Shown here in pieces: positions 52,046 through 60,535 of a stretch of 64,000 bases of DNA (its first letter is position 1; every line of letters begins with the position of its first letter). The stretch is from Gryllotalpicola daejeonensis (GTDB lineage Bacteria > Actinomycetota > Actinomycetes > Actinomycetales > Microbacteriaceae), in contig NZ_BAABBV010000001.1 of assembly GCF_039538145.1 (NCBI RefSeq), positions 1 to 64,000 of the forward strand, read 5' to 3'. Made by a program: the position numbers and the translations under genes. The notes beneath the pieces were generated by a model. That model searched no databases, was not told where the DNA came from, and was given only the letters and a program-made list of their open reading frames with translations.

Positions 52046-52133
52046 GAAGGAGCTGACACACCTTCCCAGCAACTGCTGTGCTGGAACGCTTTCGACAGAG
52101 GCCCGCCGTCTGACCCCGGCGGGCCTCAGCGTT
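52046..52133 (+). ncRNA. predicted short RNA downstream of 51470 gene
   Basis: AACCCAGCC (52009-52017), 16 nt, CATAGG (52034-52039) is a full element-type promoter; a perfect 10-bp hairpin GAGGCCCGCC/GGCGGGCCTC (52098-52127) then ends an RNA of about 88 nt. The promoter starts right at the stop codon of the previous gene. An overlapping GTG ORF (KELTHLPSNCCAG) runs through the hairpin and is not convincing. The hairpin also serves the convergent YfbU gene. Confidence 0.4.
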
Positions 52134-52884
52134 AGCGGTTCGACGGGTGCGTGTGCGCCTGGGCGACGTATTCGAGTTCGTCCTTGCTCAGCAGATAGCT
52201 CTCCGGATCGAAGGAGCGTGGGCGGCGCTGCTTCACCTCGCGATACGCGGTGAGCATGCGCGAGTACGCCTCGAACATCTGCGAGTGCGAGTTCCCACGC
52301 TCGCGACCGAGCACGAACTCCCGGTGCTCCTCCCACCGGCCGTCCTCGACCAGGTGCTGAACAAACGACGACATGTGCCCCTCGACTGCATCGTTGTGAT
52401 CGAATCCGCGGAACCGCAGTACGTACTTCGTCATCTTCTCGAGCTCGCCGCCCTTCTCCTCGAGACGCTCGACGCTGCGGATAACGATGCTGAACATATC
52501 GAGGACGTCCATGACGAACTCGCACTGGCGCGGGGTGAGCTCGCTGTGCAGGCCGGCAAACTCCACCCAGTACTCGCTGGTGAAGCCCTCCTCGAGAACC
52601 CGAGCACGCTCAAGCTGGTACTCCGTGTCGCCGTCGGTATCGTTCGCATCCTCGGGAAGTACGCGCGCGAGGATGCGGTGCAGCAGCGACAGCGTGTGCC
52701 GCTCCATCGAGGTCAGCGACTCCGGCTGAGTGCTATTCCCAGTGTTCTCCGGAGCTCGGAAGTCGAAGACGACATCCTGGAGCCGATCGCGGACGAACTC
52801 GCTGAGCGACTGTCGCTCGGCGTCGGCTTTCGCCTGAAGGCCGTCGCGAAGCTCATCAGGGATGCGGAGTGTGATCGTGGCCAT
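52132..52884 (-). CDS. RHH-YfbU fusion protein
   Basis: 250 aa from the ATG at 52884, preceded by AAAGGAA. Residues 1-45 are a ribbon-helix-helix DNA-binding domain (MATITLRIPDELRDGLQAKA). Residues about 70-240 match the YfbU family: SMERHTLSLLHRILARVL, EFVMDVLDMFSIVIRSVERL, VLRFRGFDHNDAVEGHMSSF, FEAYSRMLTAYREVK. YfbU proteins occur as antitoxin-like or regulatory proteins of unknown mechanism. Inverted repeats just upstream suggest autoregulation. Confidence 0.82.
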   Translation of the reverse strand: MATITLRIPDELRDGLQAKADAERQSLSEFVRDRLQDVVFDFRAPENTGNSTQPESLTSMERHTLSLLHRILARVLPEDANDTDGDTEYQLERARVLEEGFTSEYWVEFAGLHSELTPRQCEFVMDVLDMFSIVIRSVERLEEKGGELEKMTKYVLRFRGFDHNDAVEGHMSSFVQHLVEDGRWEEHREFVLGRERGNSHSQMFEAYSRMLTAYREVKQRRPRSFDPESYLLSKDELEYVAQAHTHPSNR

Positions 52885-52906
52885 GTGCGTTCCTTTCGTA
52901 AAGCAC

Positions 52907-52936
52907 GTATTGCAGTAATACATACATGATGTCATG
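52907..52936. promoter_or_regulatory. inverted repeats, likely RHH operator
   Basis: GTATTgcagtAATAC (52907-52921) and CATGATGTCATG (52925-52936, arms CATGA/TCATG) lie side by side 23-52 nt before the YfbU-protein start, within an AT-rich promoter region. The next 217 nt up to 53154 show only GC-rich sequence with small inverted repeats. Confidence 0.65.
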
Positions 52937-53153
52937 TAATACGCACCGCAACTCGGAACCCTCGCCGGCGCGTGTCACCGGCCTCCGCTTCGCTGCGGCC
53001 GGTCTCGCCCGCTTCGCGGCCTCGCACGCATCGGCGCCGACCCGCCCATCGGCACGTTCCCGTCACGCCTCCGCGCACCGCGACATGTTTCGTTGGCGCC
53101 CAGTTCCGGCCGCCAACACTTCCGCCCCTACCACGGACGGGTTACGGTGAGCC

Positions 53154-53792
53154 ATGCTCATTCTCGCGACCAGCAGCGCGGCAACCGGCGCAGATTGGGT
53201 TAGCTCGGTGGCCACCGCAGCCTCAGTGCTGATAGGTGCGGGCGGTCTCGCAGCTGCTGGGGTCCCGATCAGCGCAAACAGCCGTGCGCGGCTACGAATA
53301 CGGCAGAACCAGAAGTTGCTGGAGGCGGACCTCCCGCAGCATCTTCGCGATGCGCTGAACGCGGATATCGCGCGACACGCTGCGCTGATAATCCTGAGGA
53401 ACAGCATTCCATTCCCGCCGTGGACTGCCGTCGCCGCGATCTACGGCTTCGCAATCGGGCTTGCGGGAATCGAGGCCGCCATTTGGAGTTTTCGATTCAG
53501 CTGGTGGCCAGTCGGGCGGACTTGGCTGATGCTGGGCTCTGGCCTTCTGGTCCTCCTTGTAGGTTTCGCGACGTGGCAGGTGGCTGTGGCCTACAGTGAA
53601 GGTCTCCGTCGAAGGCAGTACAGCGCGCTCATGGCGGGACGACCGTCCGGAGCGACGCCCTTCCCTTACGATGCGAGCGGTCCAACTGAACTACTCCGAT
53701 ATGTCCGTGAGCACGCATTCTGGCTACGCATTGTGACGAGGCCCGAGCGTGCCGCCGCTTCGTCGCGCTTTCACATCCTGGAACCTGACTGA
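53154..53792 (+). CDS. membrane protein of unknown function
   Basis: 212 aa, ATG at 53154 with TACGGT 5 nt upstream (probably leaderless). Hydrophobic N-terminus (WVSSVATAASVLIGAGGLAA) and two strong helices in the middle (WTAVAAIYGFAIGLAGIEAA, WLMLGSGLLVLLVGFATWQV). N-terminus resembles that of the 51470 protein. Function unknown. Confidence 0.65.
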   Translation: MLILATSSAATGADWVSSVATAASVLIGAGGLAAAGVPISANSRARLRIRQNQKLLEADLPQHLRDALNADIARHAALIILRNSIPFPPWTAVAAIYGFAIGLAGIEAAIWSFRFSWWPVGRTWLMLGSGLLVLLVGFATWQVAVAYSEGLRRRQYSALMAGRPSGATPFPYDASGPTELLRYVREHAFWLRIVTRPERAAASSRFHILEPD

Positions 53793-53830
53793 TGTCGGCC
53801 GCGCAGCTGATGCAGCTCAGTCCGCGCCGG

Positions 53831-54778
53831 TCAGATCAGCATCGTCTGTTTTTCGATCGAGTCCTGGATCGACTGCAGTTCACCGAGCCACGTCGCGAGC
53901 TTCGGGTTCTCCGCACCTGACTTCTTCACGAACTCTGCCTGCCGCTCGCTCATCTTCCACCGCATCTTCTGCACCTTCTCGCGCCAGGCGTCGTGCGCGC
54001 GCTTTGCGAGCTCGTCGATGACGGCATCCTTGGGTGCCGTTCCGCCGTGGGCTTCGGCGGCGGCCCCTCGGTACAGCGCCAGCTCGTGATGGACGGCTGA
54101 GAGCTGTCGTTCGACGAGCTCGCGCAGCTCGTCGGGGCTCCCGGCCGTCCTGCTGGTCTCATCGACCGCGAGCCGTGACACGGATGCCACGAGCTCGCGG
54201 TGGTCGTCGAGTCGCGCAGCGGTCTTCGGGTCGAGTCCGCTGCGATCGACGACCGCGAGCTTCTCCTCCGGCGGCAACAGCTTGTACACCGCGCGCGTCT
54301 CCGGGTCCCCGTCCACCGGCAGTACGAGCAGTCCCTGTCGGAACGACGGCTTGTCGAGGCCGATGCGGGTTCCGTCGTCGAGGATCACGGCGACAAGCCC
54401 GCCTTCACCGTCAGTCAGCTGCTCGACGATCACGTGGCCGACGCCGACGCGTTCGACCAGCTTCCCGTCTTCGACGCCGGGGTTCTCAACCCGGAGCAGT
54501 TTCAGGCGGGCGCCGGGCCCACGGCCGATCGTCTTCTGGATGTCGTCGATGGTTCCCACGATCGGGCTTTCTCCTTCAGCGGCTGGCGCCGCACTCTCTG
54601 CGGTGGCCGGCGACTGGCCAGCCAGGATCTTCTTGACCTGTGCGGTGACGGCGGCGGTGAGCGCAGCCCCTTCGAGCTCGGCGCTCACACGTTTGACGGC
54701 GGCCCGTGCGCGGTCGCGGACGGCGCGTAGGAGACAGCTCGGGCAGCGGCGGCCGCCTGAGTGGCGCGCGCGGCACAT
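53831..54778 (-). CDS. unknown protein with N-terminal Cys/His cluster
   Basis: 315 aa, ATG at 54778. MCRARHSGGRRCPSC at the extreme N-terminus is a Cys/His cluster that probably binds zinc; the C-x-x-x-H-x-GGRRC pattern recurs at the start of large unknown proteins of actinobacterial phages and plasmids. A helical middle and coiled-coil end (ERQAEFVKKSGAENPKLATW) follow. Cotranslated with the preceding small gene (ATGA-type overlap). Not recognised. Confidence 0.6.
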   Translation of the reverse strand: MCRARHSGGRRCPSCLLRAVRDRARAAVKRVSAELEGAALTAAVTAQVKKILAGQSPATAESAAPAAEGESPIVGTIDDIQKTIGRGPGARLKLLRVENPGVEDGKLVERVGVGHVIVEQLTDGEGGLVAVILDDGTRIGLDKPSFRQGLLVLPVDGDPETRAVYKLLPPEEKLAVVDRSGLDPKTAARLDDHRELVASVSRLAVDETSRTAGSPDELRELVERQLSAVHHELALYRGAAAEAHGGTAPKDAVIDELAKRAHDAWREKVQKMRWKMSERQAEFVKKSGAENPKLATWLGELQSIQDSIEKQTMLI

Positions 54779-55044
54779 CAGCGCACCTCGACGATCTCGA
54801 GCAGGTCGTCGCGCTCGTCAGCGATCGACTGGATGAGGGTGACCGCCTCAGCCGAGGTTGTCGGCTTCTCGGCCCGTTGCTTCTCGGCGTGCTTGATCAG
54901 CTGCTTCCAGGGTTTGTCGGTGGTCGTCCACCAGCCGTCTGCGGCGATCGCAATGAACGCGCCGCCGATGGGTGCCGCGGCGTGTCGGTCGATGCCCGTG
55001 CGGATCACGGTGACACGCTCCGTCGGAGGTCGCTTCGTCTTCAT
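54778..55044 (-). CDS. small unknown protein
   Basis: 88 aa, ATG at 55044. TERVTVIRTGIDRHAAAPIG, then a Trp-rich stretch (DGWWTTTDKPWKQLIKHAEK) and a helix. It starts 11 nt downstream of the 449-aa gene and overlaps the next by one base. Not recognised. Confidence 0.6.
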   Translation of the reverse strand: MKTKRPPTERVTVIRTGIDRHAAAPIGGAFIAIAADGWWTTTDKPWKQLIKHAEKQRAEKPTTSAEAVTLIQSIADERDDLLEIVEVR

Positions 55045-55054
55045 GCCATTCCTC

Positions 55055-56404
55055 TCATCGAAGTCGTCGGGGGATTTGGGTGGCGCCGGCTGCGCCGCGC
55101 GCCGAGCCGACAGGTTGGCCGCCGGGGCGTTCGGGGCGGGCGAGTGGTGGCCGAGGGATGCCGTTGGGGAACCCTGCTGCGACGACGGTGCTCGCCCAGA
55201 TCGGTGGCCGTTGACCGCCTCGCAGCCAGTACGGGGTGCCGCGCAGCGTGCGCACGTTCGTGAGCGCCGCCTCGATTCGGCTCGGGTCCGCCGGGTCGAA
55301 TGGCAGGTCGCCGACGACGTCGAGGATGGATGCCTGGGTCCACGGGTCGTTGACGGGACCGCTCGGGCGCCACGCGACCATCTCGAGGAACTCAGGCAAG
55401 ACCTGGTGGCGGTCTGGAAACCAGTCTTCGTAAGCCGCAAGAAAGAAGCGGTCGGCGGTGCGATCACCGCGGGCTCCCGGGAAGTCGCGCACGGCCTCGC
55501 GAACCCATGAGCGGAGCTGGCGGTGGACGTCACCGCTCGCAGCCCGGCGCCGCGCGGTAACCATGAGAACGACGAGTCCGCTGTCGGCGAGACGCACGGA
55601 GTGGAGAAGCTCGGCGATGCGCCTGATCTTCGAGCGGACGTTGGGGCCGACGCTGATCTGCAACTCGAGGGCGACGGCCACGCCGTCAGAGCGGAGGAAG
55701 ACTCCATCGGGTGATGCCGGCGATGCCGGTCGGGGCAGGCCGCTTCGCACCTGCGCGAGGTCGCCGTATGACGAGAGCAGCTCTCCGGCGACGCCACCCG
55801 TCTCCACGAACTCCGCGAGTCGGAGGAGCGTCGTCGTGGCCAGCGCGTTGTGGCGGGGATACTGCTGATCTGACGCCCATCCGCTGCCCCCGGTGATCCC
55901 GGCGTTCTCAGCCCGCGTCAGCAGAGGCGCGACCTTCTTGTCGTAGACGTCCGTTCGCGCCGGCCTCACAAGCAGCGAGCGCCCGACTCCTCCGAGCAGC
56001 GACGAACCACCGGCGGTCCCCAGGTCGATCAGCCCGGCAGCGAACAACTCGCCGAGGATCTCGTTGTGCTCGCGCAGGAGCCCGGGGCGCCCCGTGATCT
56101 GAGCCAGCTGGTCGACAGACAGCGTGCGAAACTGCGCGACCGCACCGAGCACGTCGAGTCTCGCTTCACGGCGCCGCGGCGAGACAACCGATTGGAGCAC
56201 GAGCTCCGGGTCCTGATCGAGCCAGCTGGGCAAGTTCTGCACGCCAGCTCGTGCACGGCGTCGCGCTTCGTCAGCGGTCAGCCACGATCCGGTGCTGTCG
56301 CCGTTCCAGAGACCATCGAACGCCGGATCGAGGAGCTGGTGGGAGCGGAGAGCTTCGTCGGGCACCGCGCTGTGCAGCGTCCTGATGTCGATCTCAACGG
56401 TCAT
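55055..56404 (-). CDS. replication-relaxation-like winged-helix protein
   Basis: 449 aa. RREARLDVLGAVAQFRTLSV, then DQLAQITGRPGLLREHNEIL and FAAGLIDLG form a winged helix like that of replication-relaxation family proteins of actinobacterial plasmids and ICEs. DGVAVALELQISVGPNVRSK further on resembles a nuclease-type strand pair (E-x-Q). The start follows leader motif C with exactly 7 nt spacing. Family assignment is tentative. Confidence 0.45.
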   Translation of the reverse strand: MTVEIDIRTLHSAVPDEALRSHQLLDPAFDGLWNGDSTGSWLTADEARRRARAGVQNLPSWLDQDPELVLQSVVSPRRREARLDVLGAVAQFRTLSVDQLAQITGRPGLLREHNEILGELFAAGLIDLGTAGGSSLLGGVGRSLLVRPARTDVYDKKVAPLLTRAENAGITGGSGWASDQQYPRHNALATTTLLRLAEFVETGGVAGELLSSYGDLAQVRSGLPRPASPASPDGVFLRSDGVAVALELQISVGPNVRSKIRRIAELLHSVRLADSGLVVLMVTARRRAASGDVHRQLRSWVREAVRDFPGARGDRTADRFFLAAYEDWFPDRHQVLPEFLEMVAWRPSGPVNDPWTQASILDVVGDLPFDPADPSRIEAALTNVRTLRGTPYWLRGGQRPPIWASTVVAAGFPNGIPRPPLARPERPGGQPVGSARGAAGATQIPRRLR

Positions 56405-56411
56405 ATCGGTT

Positions 56412-56432
56412 TCAAGGCCCGCTCCTGGTAGC
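56412..56432 (-). promoter_or_regulatory. leader motif C (GCTAC-N5-GCGGGCCTTGA)
   Basis: Minus strand: GCTACCAGGAGCGGGCCTTG followed by A, then 7 nt and the ATG at 56404. CCCGCT/AGCGGG can form a hairpin across it. Confidence 0.7.
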
Positions 56433-56470
56433 GGGAAGGCGCGGGAGCCGTGTCCCCTGACCGCATATAT

Positions 56471-56499
56471 CCCAGCGAGTCAGGGGTGCCGCGCATAGG
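56471..56499 (+). promoter_or_regulatory. element-type promoter, CCCAGCG-N16-CATAGG
   Basis: CCCAGCG at 56471-56477, 16 nt, CATAGG at 56494-56499, ahead of the lipoprotein gene with a leader of about 90 nt. Confidence 0.55.
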
Positions 56500-56594
56500 G
56501 GTCATAACGAACCGGGATGAGCAGCCAGGGGCCTCCGACTCGTAGATACCCCCACCGGGTGGAACCGGCGGATACGACAGAATCGGAGCATCCC

Positions 56595-57152
56595 ATGAAG
56601 CAGTACACCCGCATCGCCATCGCCGCGGTATCCGCAGCCATCGCCATCGCCACCCTCGCCGGGTGCACCGCAGCCGGCAGCTCCGCGAAGGTCGAGCCGC
56701 AGCACAAGGCGGTCGCCACCCAGGTTGCGACGCCGGCCGCTGCGCCCGCGAAGACGCAGGCGCCGAAGCCCGTCGCCACGCCGGCGAAGCCGATTGACCC
56801 CAAGCAGCTTGCTCTGACGGCCAGCGGTATGAGCGCCGCGAAGTACGCGCAGGTGACCGCGCAGGTTGCCGCTCTTCCTCGAATGGAGGAGACCGCCTAC
56901 GACGCGAAGCTCGCGACCATCGCTCAGGGAATCGGGCCGAACGTCGTTCTGGCCTACGTCACTCAGATGTCGTGCCCGGGTGACACTTCCGGGAAGAAGT
57001 ACTGGGAGGTGGCCGGGCCCCTGTCCACTCACCACATCTGCGGAGACGAGGATTGGGAGCAGAGCGAGGTCGCAGCCATCGCCCACACTCAGGAGAAAAC
57101 CGTCGGCGACATCAACTACGAGGGCAAGAAGGTCGTCTTCCTCATCGGCTGA
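56595..57152 (+). CDS. lipoprotein
   Basis: 185 aa from the ATG at 56595 (CGGAG 7 nt upstream); a further in-frame ATG at 56517 would put residues ahead of the signal and is less likely. Signal MKQYTRIAIAAVSAAIAIAT with lipobox LAGC (Cys24), then a long Ala/Pro/Lys linker (45-80) and a C-terminal domain with two Cys (TQMSCPGDT, HHICGDEDW) likely disulfide-bonded. Function unknown. Confidence 0.75.
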   Translation: MKQYTRIAIAAVSAAIAIATLAGCTAAGSSAKVEPQHKAVATQVATPAAAPAKTQAPKPVATPAKPIDPKQLALTASGMSAAKYAQVTAQVAALPRMEETAYDAKLATIAQGIGPNVVLAYVTQMSCPGDTSGKKYWEVAGPLSTHHICGDEDWEQSEVAAIAHTQEKTVGDINYEGKKVVFLIG

Positions 57153-57163
57153 CTCGACGCCAG

Positions 57164-57204
57164 ACGCAGAGGGGCGCTCGCATCGTGCGAGCGCCCCTCT
57201 GCGT
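57164..57204. terminator. bidirectional terminator
   Basis: A perfect 18-bp stem (ACGCAGAGGGGCGCTCGC and complement) with a 5-nt loop, ending one base before the stop of the convergent 57205 gene. Confidence 0.85.
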
Positions 57205-59157
57205 TTAGTCGTTCTTGCAATAGCCTCCGGCCGTCAGATCGTCCCCGCTGCACAGCCACGGGCCGACCGGCGTTCCGGGATCGCTCGGCTCCCAGTCGCT
57301 CCACCCCAGCGGATTGCCGAACTGGTCATAGGTCTGCTTCGCGGTCTGGACGTAGCACTCGTGGTTCACCTCGTTGAGGCGCTCACGTGTGTCACTCGGT
57401 GGGATGTAGTTCGGTGGGGCGCACACATCGCCGCCGACGCCGTAGTGGGCCACCGGGGGAGGCGGCGGCGGCGCGTGCGTTGTCCAGGCGACAGAGGTGG
57501 TCGTCTCGCCGCTGATCGAATACGGGGTGGCGCAGCGGACCTCGCCGACCGCGAGGTAGCTCGTGGAGTATGCCTCGCTCATCGAGTAGCCGGCGCTCGT
57601 CCCGCTCACCCAGCCGGAGTATGCGCCGATTCCGCTGTCGAAGGCCTCGACCTGGGTCCCGGTCCCGCTCGGGCAGCCGCTGCCCGTGACATATGGGCTG
57701 TGGTTCTGAGGTTGCTCCCCGGTCACCCCCGTGTCGTGCAGGGTCGGGGACCACGTGGCGGCCGGCCAGCTGACGACTCCGCTCTTCGCCGACCCGCTCG
57801 ACGTGAGCACGCCCGCCGCCGCCTTCACGGTGACGCTGACGGTCGTCCCATATGCGGGCGCCGGCGTCGTGAACGTGACCGACGTCGCGCTGGTCGTCGC
57901 CGTGGCGAACGCCGACCCGGCCTCCTTCTCGGTGATGGTGAAGGTCGTGGTCAGCGAGCTGACCTTGTCCCAGCTGGCCTTCCACTTGGACGGGGAGATC
58001 TCGGTGATCGTGACCGTCGGTGCGGGCAGCGGCTGGGTGTAGGTGACGGTCACCGCCTTCGGCGTCCCACTCTGGTTACCGCCGTCACTGACTGGTGGGC
58101 AAGTCAAGGTCTCAGCGACCTTCACGCGGCCTCCGGCACCGAGTCCCACGGAGCCCTTCGTCTTCGTCGCGTCGAAGGCGTCTGAGGCAGTGAATGAGGT
58201 CGCCGTGCCGCTCGGGGTCACGGGGGTCACCGTTAGCTTCACCGAATAGTAGGGGAGCGCCCCGCACTCGCTCGGCGCGCCTCTGGTCGCCGCGACGTTG
58301 ATCCCTTGAACCTCGCCCGCGACCTTCGCGAAACCGCTGGTCGCCGCCTTCGCAGTCGGCGTTCCCTGTGGCGCGAACAGGAGCCGTCCAGGGAGCGTCT
58401 CGGGGGCCGAAGGGCTCGATGAGACGACCGGCTTCCGTGCGCCGTGCCCGGACAGCTGCTCGGTCGTCTTCTTGCCGATCGGCAGATCGAGCGTCCCGCT
58501 CATCGTGACGGTTGCCAACTGCTTGTCGGCCATCTCCGCGGCCGTCGCGTAACCCTGCTTCTTCGTCGCGGCGTCTGCGGTGACCTTGGAGACGGCACCT
58601 GCCTTCCACGTGACGGTCGAGCCGACGGGGTTCTTGAAGGTCCATGTAGGGAAAGCCGTCCATCCGGGAATCCGCAGGACGCTCGTACCGCTGCCCGACG
58701 GGATAGCGTTGCACGCTGACGACTTAGACAGGCGCACGGTTTCCTCGAGCACGATCTGCTTGCCCAGATTCTTGTCCTGGCCGAGCCCGGCCTGCTCGCC
58801 GGCGTCCTCTGAGGTCGCCTGCCACGTGCTCACCTGGCAGACGTCGCCTGCGGCGTTCGCGGGCATTGGCGTGAAGATCGTGACAGCTTGCCCGGCGCCG
58901 TTCTTCCCATCAGCGACGGTGACCGAGGTGGAGCCGGCCATCTCATCAGCGAACGCGCGCTGCGCCTGAGCGAATGTCGTCGACGCCTGCTGCGTAGCGG
59001 TGTAGTTCGCGGTGAACTGAACCAGTTCTTTCACGATGCCGAACGTCAACGAGATGAGGACGAGTCCGGTCGCGATAACGCCGAGGACCAAGATCGGATC
59101 GCTCGATCCGGTCTCTCGACGAAGAGTGCGCGCCACGCGCTCACGGATACCGTTCAT
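57205..59157 (-). CDS. large membrane-anchored pilin-like protein
   Basis: 650 aa from the ATG at 59157. A short basic N-terminus (RERVARTLRRETGSSDP) leads into one membrane helix (ILVLGVIATGLVLISLTFGI) and FTANYTATQQASTTFAQAQR, the layout of a type IV prepilin-like or minor-pilin protein. The exported part carries fibronectin/Ig-like beta repeats (APTVTITEISPSKWKASWDK), a Pro stretch (PPPPPP) and a Cys-containing Trp-rich end (LGWSDWEPSDPGTPVG). Last gene of the operon starting at 61472. Confidence 0.6.
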   Translation of the reverse strand: MNGIRERVARTLRRETGSSDPILVLGVIATGLVLISLTFGIVKELVQFTANYTATQQASTTFAQAQRAFADEMAGSTSVTVADGKNGAGQAVTIFTPMPANAAGDVCQVSTWQATSEDAGEQAGLGQDKNLGKQIVLEETVRLSKSSACNAIPSGSGTSVLRIPGWTAFPTWTFKNPVGSTVTWKAGAVSKVTADAATKKQGYATAAEMADKQLATVTMSGTLDLPIGKKTTEQLSGHGARKPVVSSSPSAPETLPGRLLFAPQGTPTAKAATSGFAKVAGEVQGINVAATRGAPSECGALPYYSVKLTVTPVTPSGTATSFTASDAFDATKTKGSVGLGAGGRVKVAETLTCPPVSDGGNQSGTPKAVTVTYTQPLPAPTVTITEISPSKWKASWDKVSSLTTTFTITEKEAGSAFATATTSATSVTFTTPAPAYGTTVSVTVKAAAGVLTSSGSAKSGVVSWPAATWSPTLHDTGVTGEQPQNHSPYVTGSGCPSGTGTQVEAFDSGIGAYSGWVSGTSAGYSMSEAYSTSYLAVGEVRCATPYSISGETTTSVAWTTHAPPPPPPVAHYGVGGDVCAPPNYIPPSDTRERLNEVNHECYVQTAKQTYDQFGNPLGWSDWEPSDPGTPVGPWLCSGDDLTAGGYCKND

Positions 59158-59669
59158 TTGCTTTCTCCTCGGAGCTCGACGGGCGGCAGCACCCGGTAGG
59201 CGATAGCAGGCGCGCTCGACGACGAGCTCGTCCACGTCTGACGTGAACCGCTGGCCCCGGTGTACTGCGAGACGGTGGTCAGCGGCATGGTGACGGTCGC
59301 GGTCTCGGTGCGGCGCCCGGCGAGCGAAGTGGTGGTTGCGCTGAACTTGGCGACGATCGCGCCGCTGGAGTTCAAAGCCCACGACGTGAGTGACACGCTC
59401 TCGTCGAGCGCCGGGTAGGTGACGGGTGCGCCGCCAGCTTTGACCGACCCGACGCCCTGCGTGTTCGCCTTCTGTAGGAGCGCGGTCGCATCGAGCTCGA
59501 TGGCGTCACGCGCCTGCGCCTGGTGGGCGGTCTGCGCCGAGGTGAGCGTGGCGACGATAGAGATGCCGCCGATCACGCTGATCGCGAGCAACGAGATCAC
59601 CATGATCGTGATCGCATCGGTCAGCCCGAACCCGTCGTCCGCCCGCAGGCGCTCCATGATGCGGCTCAC
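59154..59669 (-). CDS. pilin-like membrane protein
   Basis: 171 aa from the GTG at 59669 (GTGA overlap). RADDGFGLTDAITIMVISLL then AISVIGGISIVATLTSAQTA: a basic head, a Gly-Phe-x-Leu-Thr-like junction and an N-terminal membrane helix, as in class III prepilins. The remainder is an exported beta-rich domain. Coupled on both sides (ATGA, GTGA). Confidence 0.6.
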   Translation of the reverse strand: MSRIMERLRADDGFGLTDAITIMVISLLAISVIGGISIVATLTSAQTAHQAQARDAIELDATALLQKANTQGVGSVKAGGAPVTYPALDESVSLTSWALNSSGAIVAKFSATTTSLAGRRTETATVTMPLTTVSQYTGASGSRQTWTSSSSSAPAIAYRVLPPVELRGESK

Positions 59670-60535
59670 TGGGCTGCTCCTGCCACTCGGAAGACGTGAG
59701 GTGAGGTGACCTGCGCTGCCTTCGGCTGTGTCGAGCTCGTCGACCACACGTCGATCTGCGCGGCGTCGGTCGGGCAGGCGCCCGCGACCTTCTTCACGGT
59801 GAGCCGCGCGCTCGACCACCCGGAGACCTCAGGCGAGAGCTGCGCGTCAGGCACGGTCGAAGTGAGCGCCGTGCCACCAGCGCACACGAGCGACGCGCGC
59901 CAGGTCGAGAGGGTTGCCGCGCTCACGGATGCCGCCGGCTTGACGCTGAGCCGTACATCGAGGGCGCCGGCTGCCTGCAGCTTGCTGATCGAGAGGGTCG
60001 CCACCTCCACGCCGCGGCTCGCGGCAGCCACCCCCAGCGTGACGCCCGACGGCGTCGGCGGGAGAACATCAGTCGCAGACGGCCACGAGACAGCGGACAA
60101 CGTCACGCAGCTCGGCGACATCGTGGTGAGCGCTGAGACGCAGCTGACGCCAGACTCCAGCGCGCGGGGCGCGGCCGCGGTCAACGTGCGCACACCGGCC
60201 GAGTCCTGCGTCACCTTCTCGACGCCGCTGACGGTGCGCTTGCCGATAGTCAGGGAAATCGGCCGCGGCGAAGATGTCGCTGCGTGGTCAGCGGCGCCGT
60301 ATGCTTCCGTCTCCCATGCAGTGAGATGAGATTCCAGCGCTTGCACGGTGGCTCGGTTAACGGCGTCATGGGTCAGACCGTGGATGTTCTCGACGATGAT
60401 CACCGTCGTCAGGATGAGGATCGAAAGGGTGAGGACCATGCCGGCGACCACGCCGATGGCGTCGGTGTCGCCGCGGTCGTCGGCGAGACGAGCGCCGAGA
60501 CGACGCTCCTGCACCCGCCTGACGATTCCGCTCAT
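59666..60535 (-). CDS. pilin- or TadE-like membrane protein
   Basis: 289 aa, ATG at 60535. DDRGDTDAIGVVAGMVLTLS then ILILTTVIIVENIHGL: the DDRGD-type junction before a single membrane helix resembles TadE/TadF-like minor pilins. The exported domain has scattered Cys pairs (ESGVSCVSALTTMSPSCVTL). It starts 7 nt after leader motif D and overlaps the stop of the sigma-region-2-like gene. Confidence 0.6.
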   Translation of the reverse strand: MSGIVRRVQERRLGARLADDRGDTDAIGVVAGMVLTLSILILTTVIIVENIHGLTHDAVNRATVQALESHLTAWETEAYGAADHAATSSPRPISLTIGKRTVSGVEKVTQDSAGVRTLTAAAPRALESGVSCVSALTTMSPSCVTLSAVSWPSATDVLPPTPSGVTLGVAAASRGVEVATLSISKLQAAGALDVRLSVKPAASVSAATLSTWRASLVCAGGTALTSTVPDAQLSPEVSGWSSARLTVKKVAGACPTDAAQIDVWSTSSTQPKAAQVTSPHVFRVAGAAQ

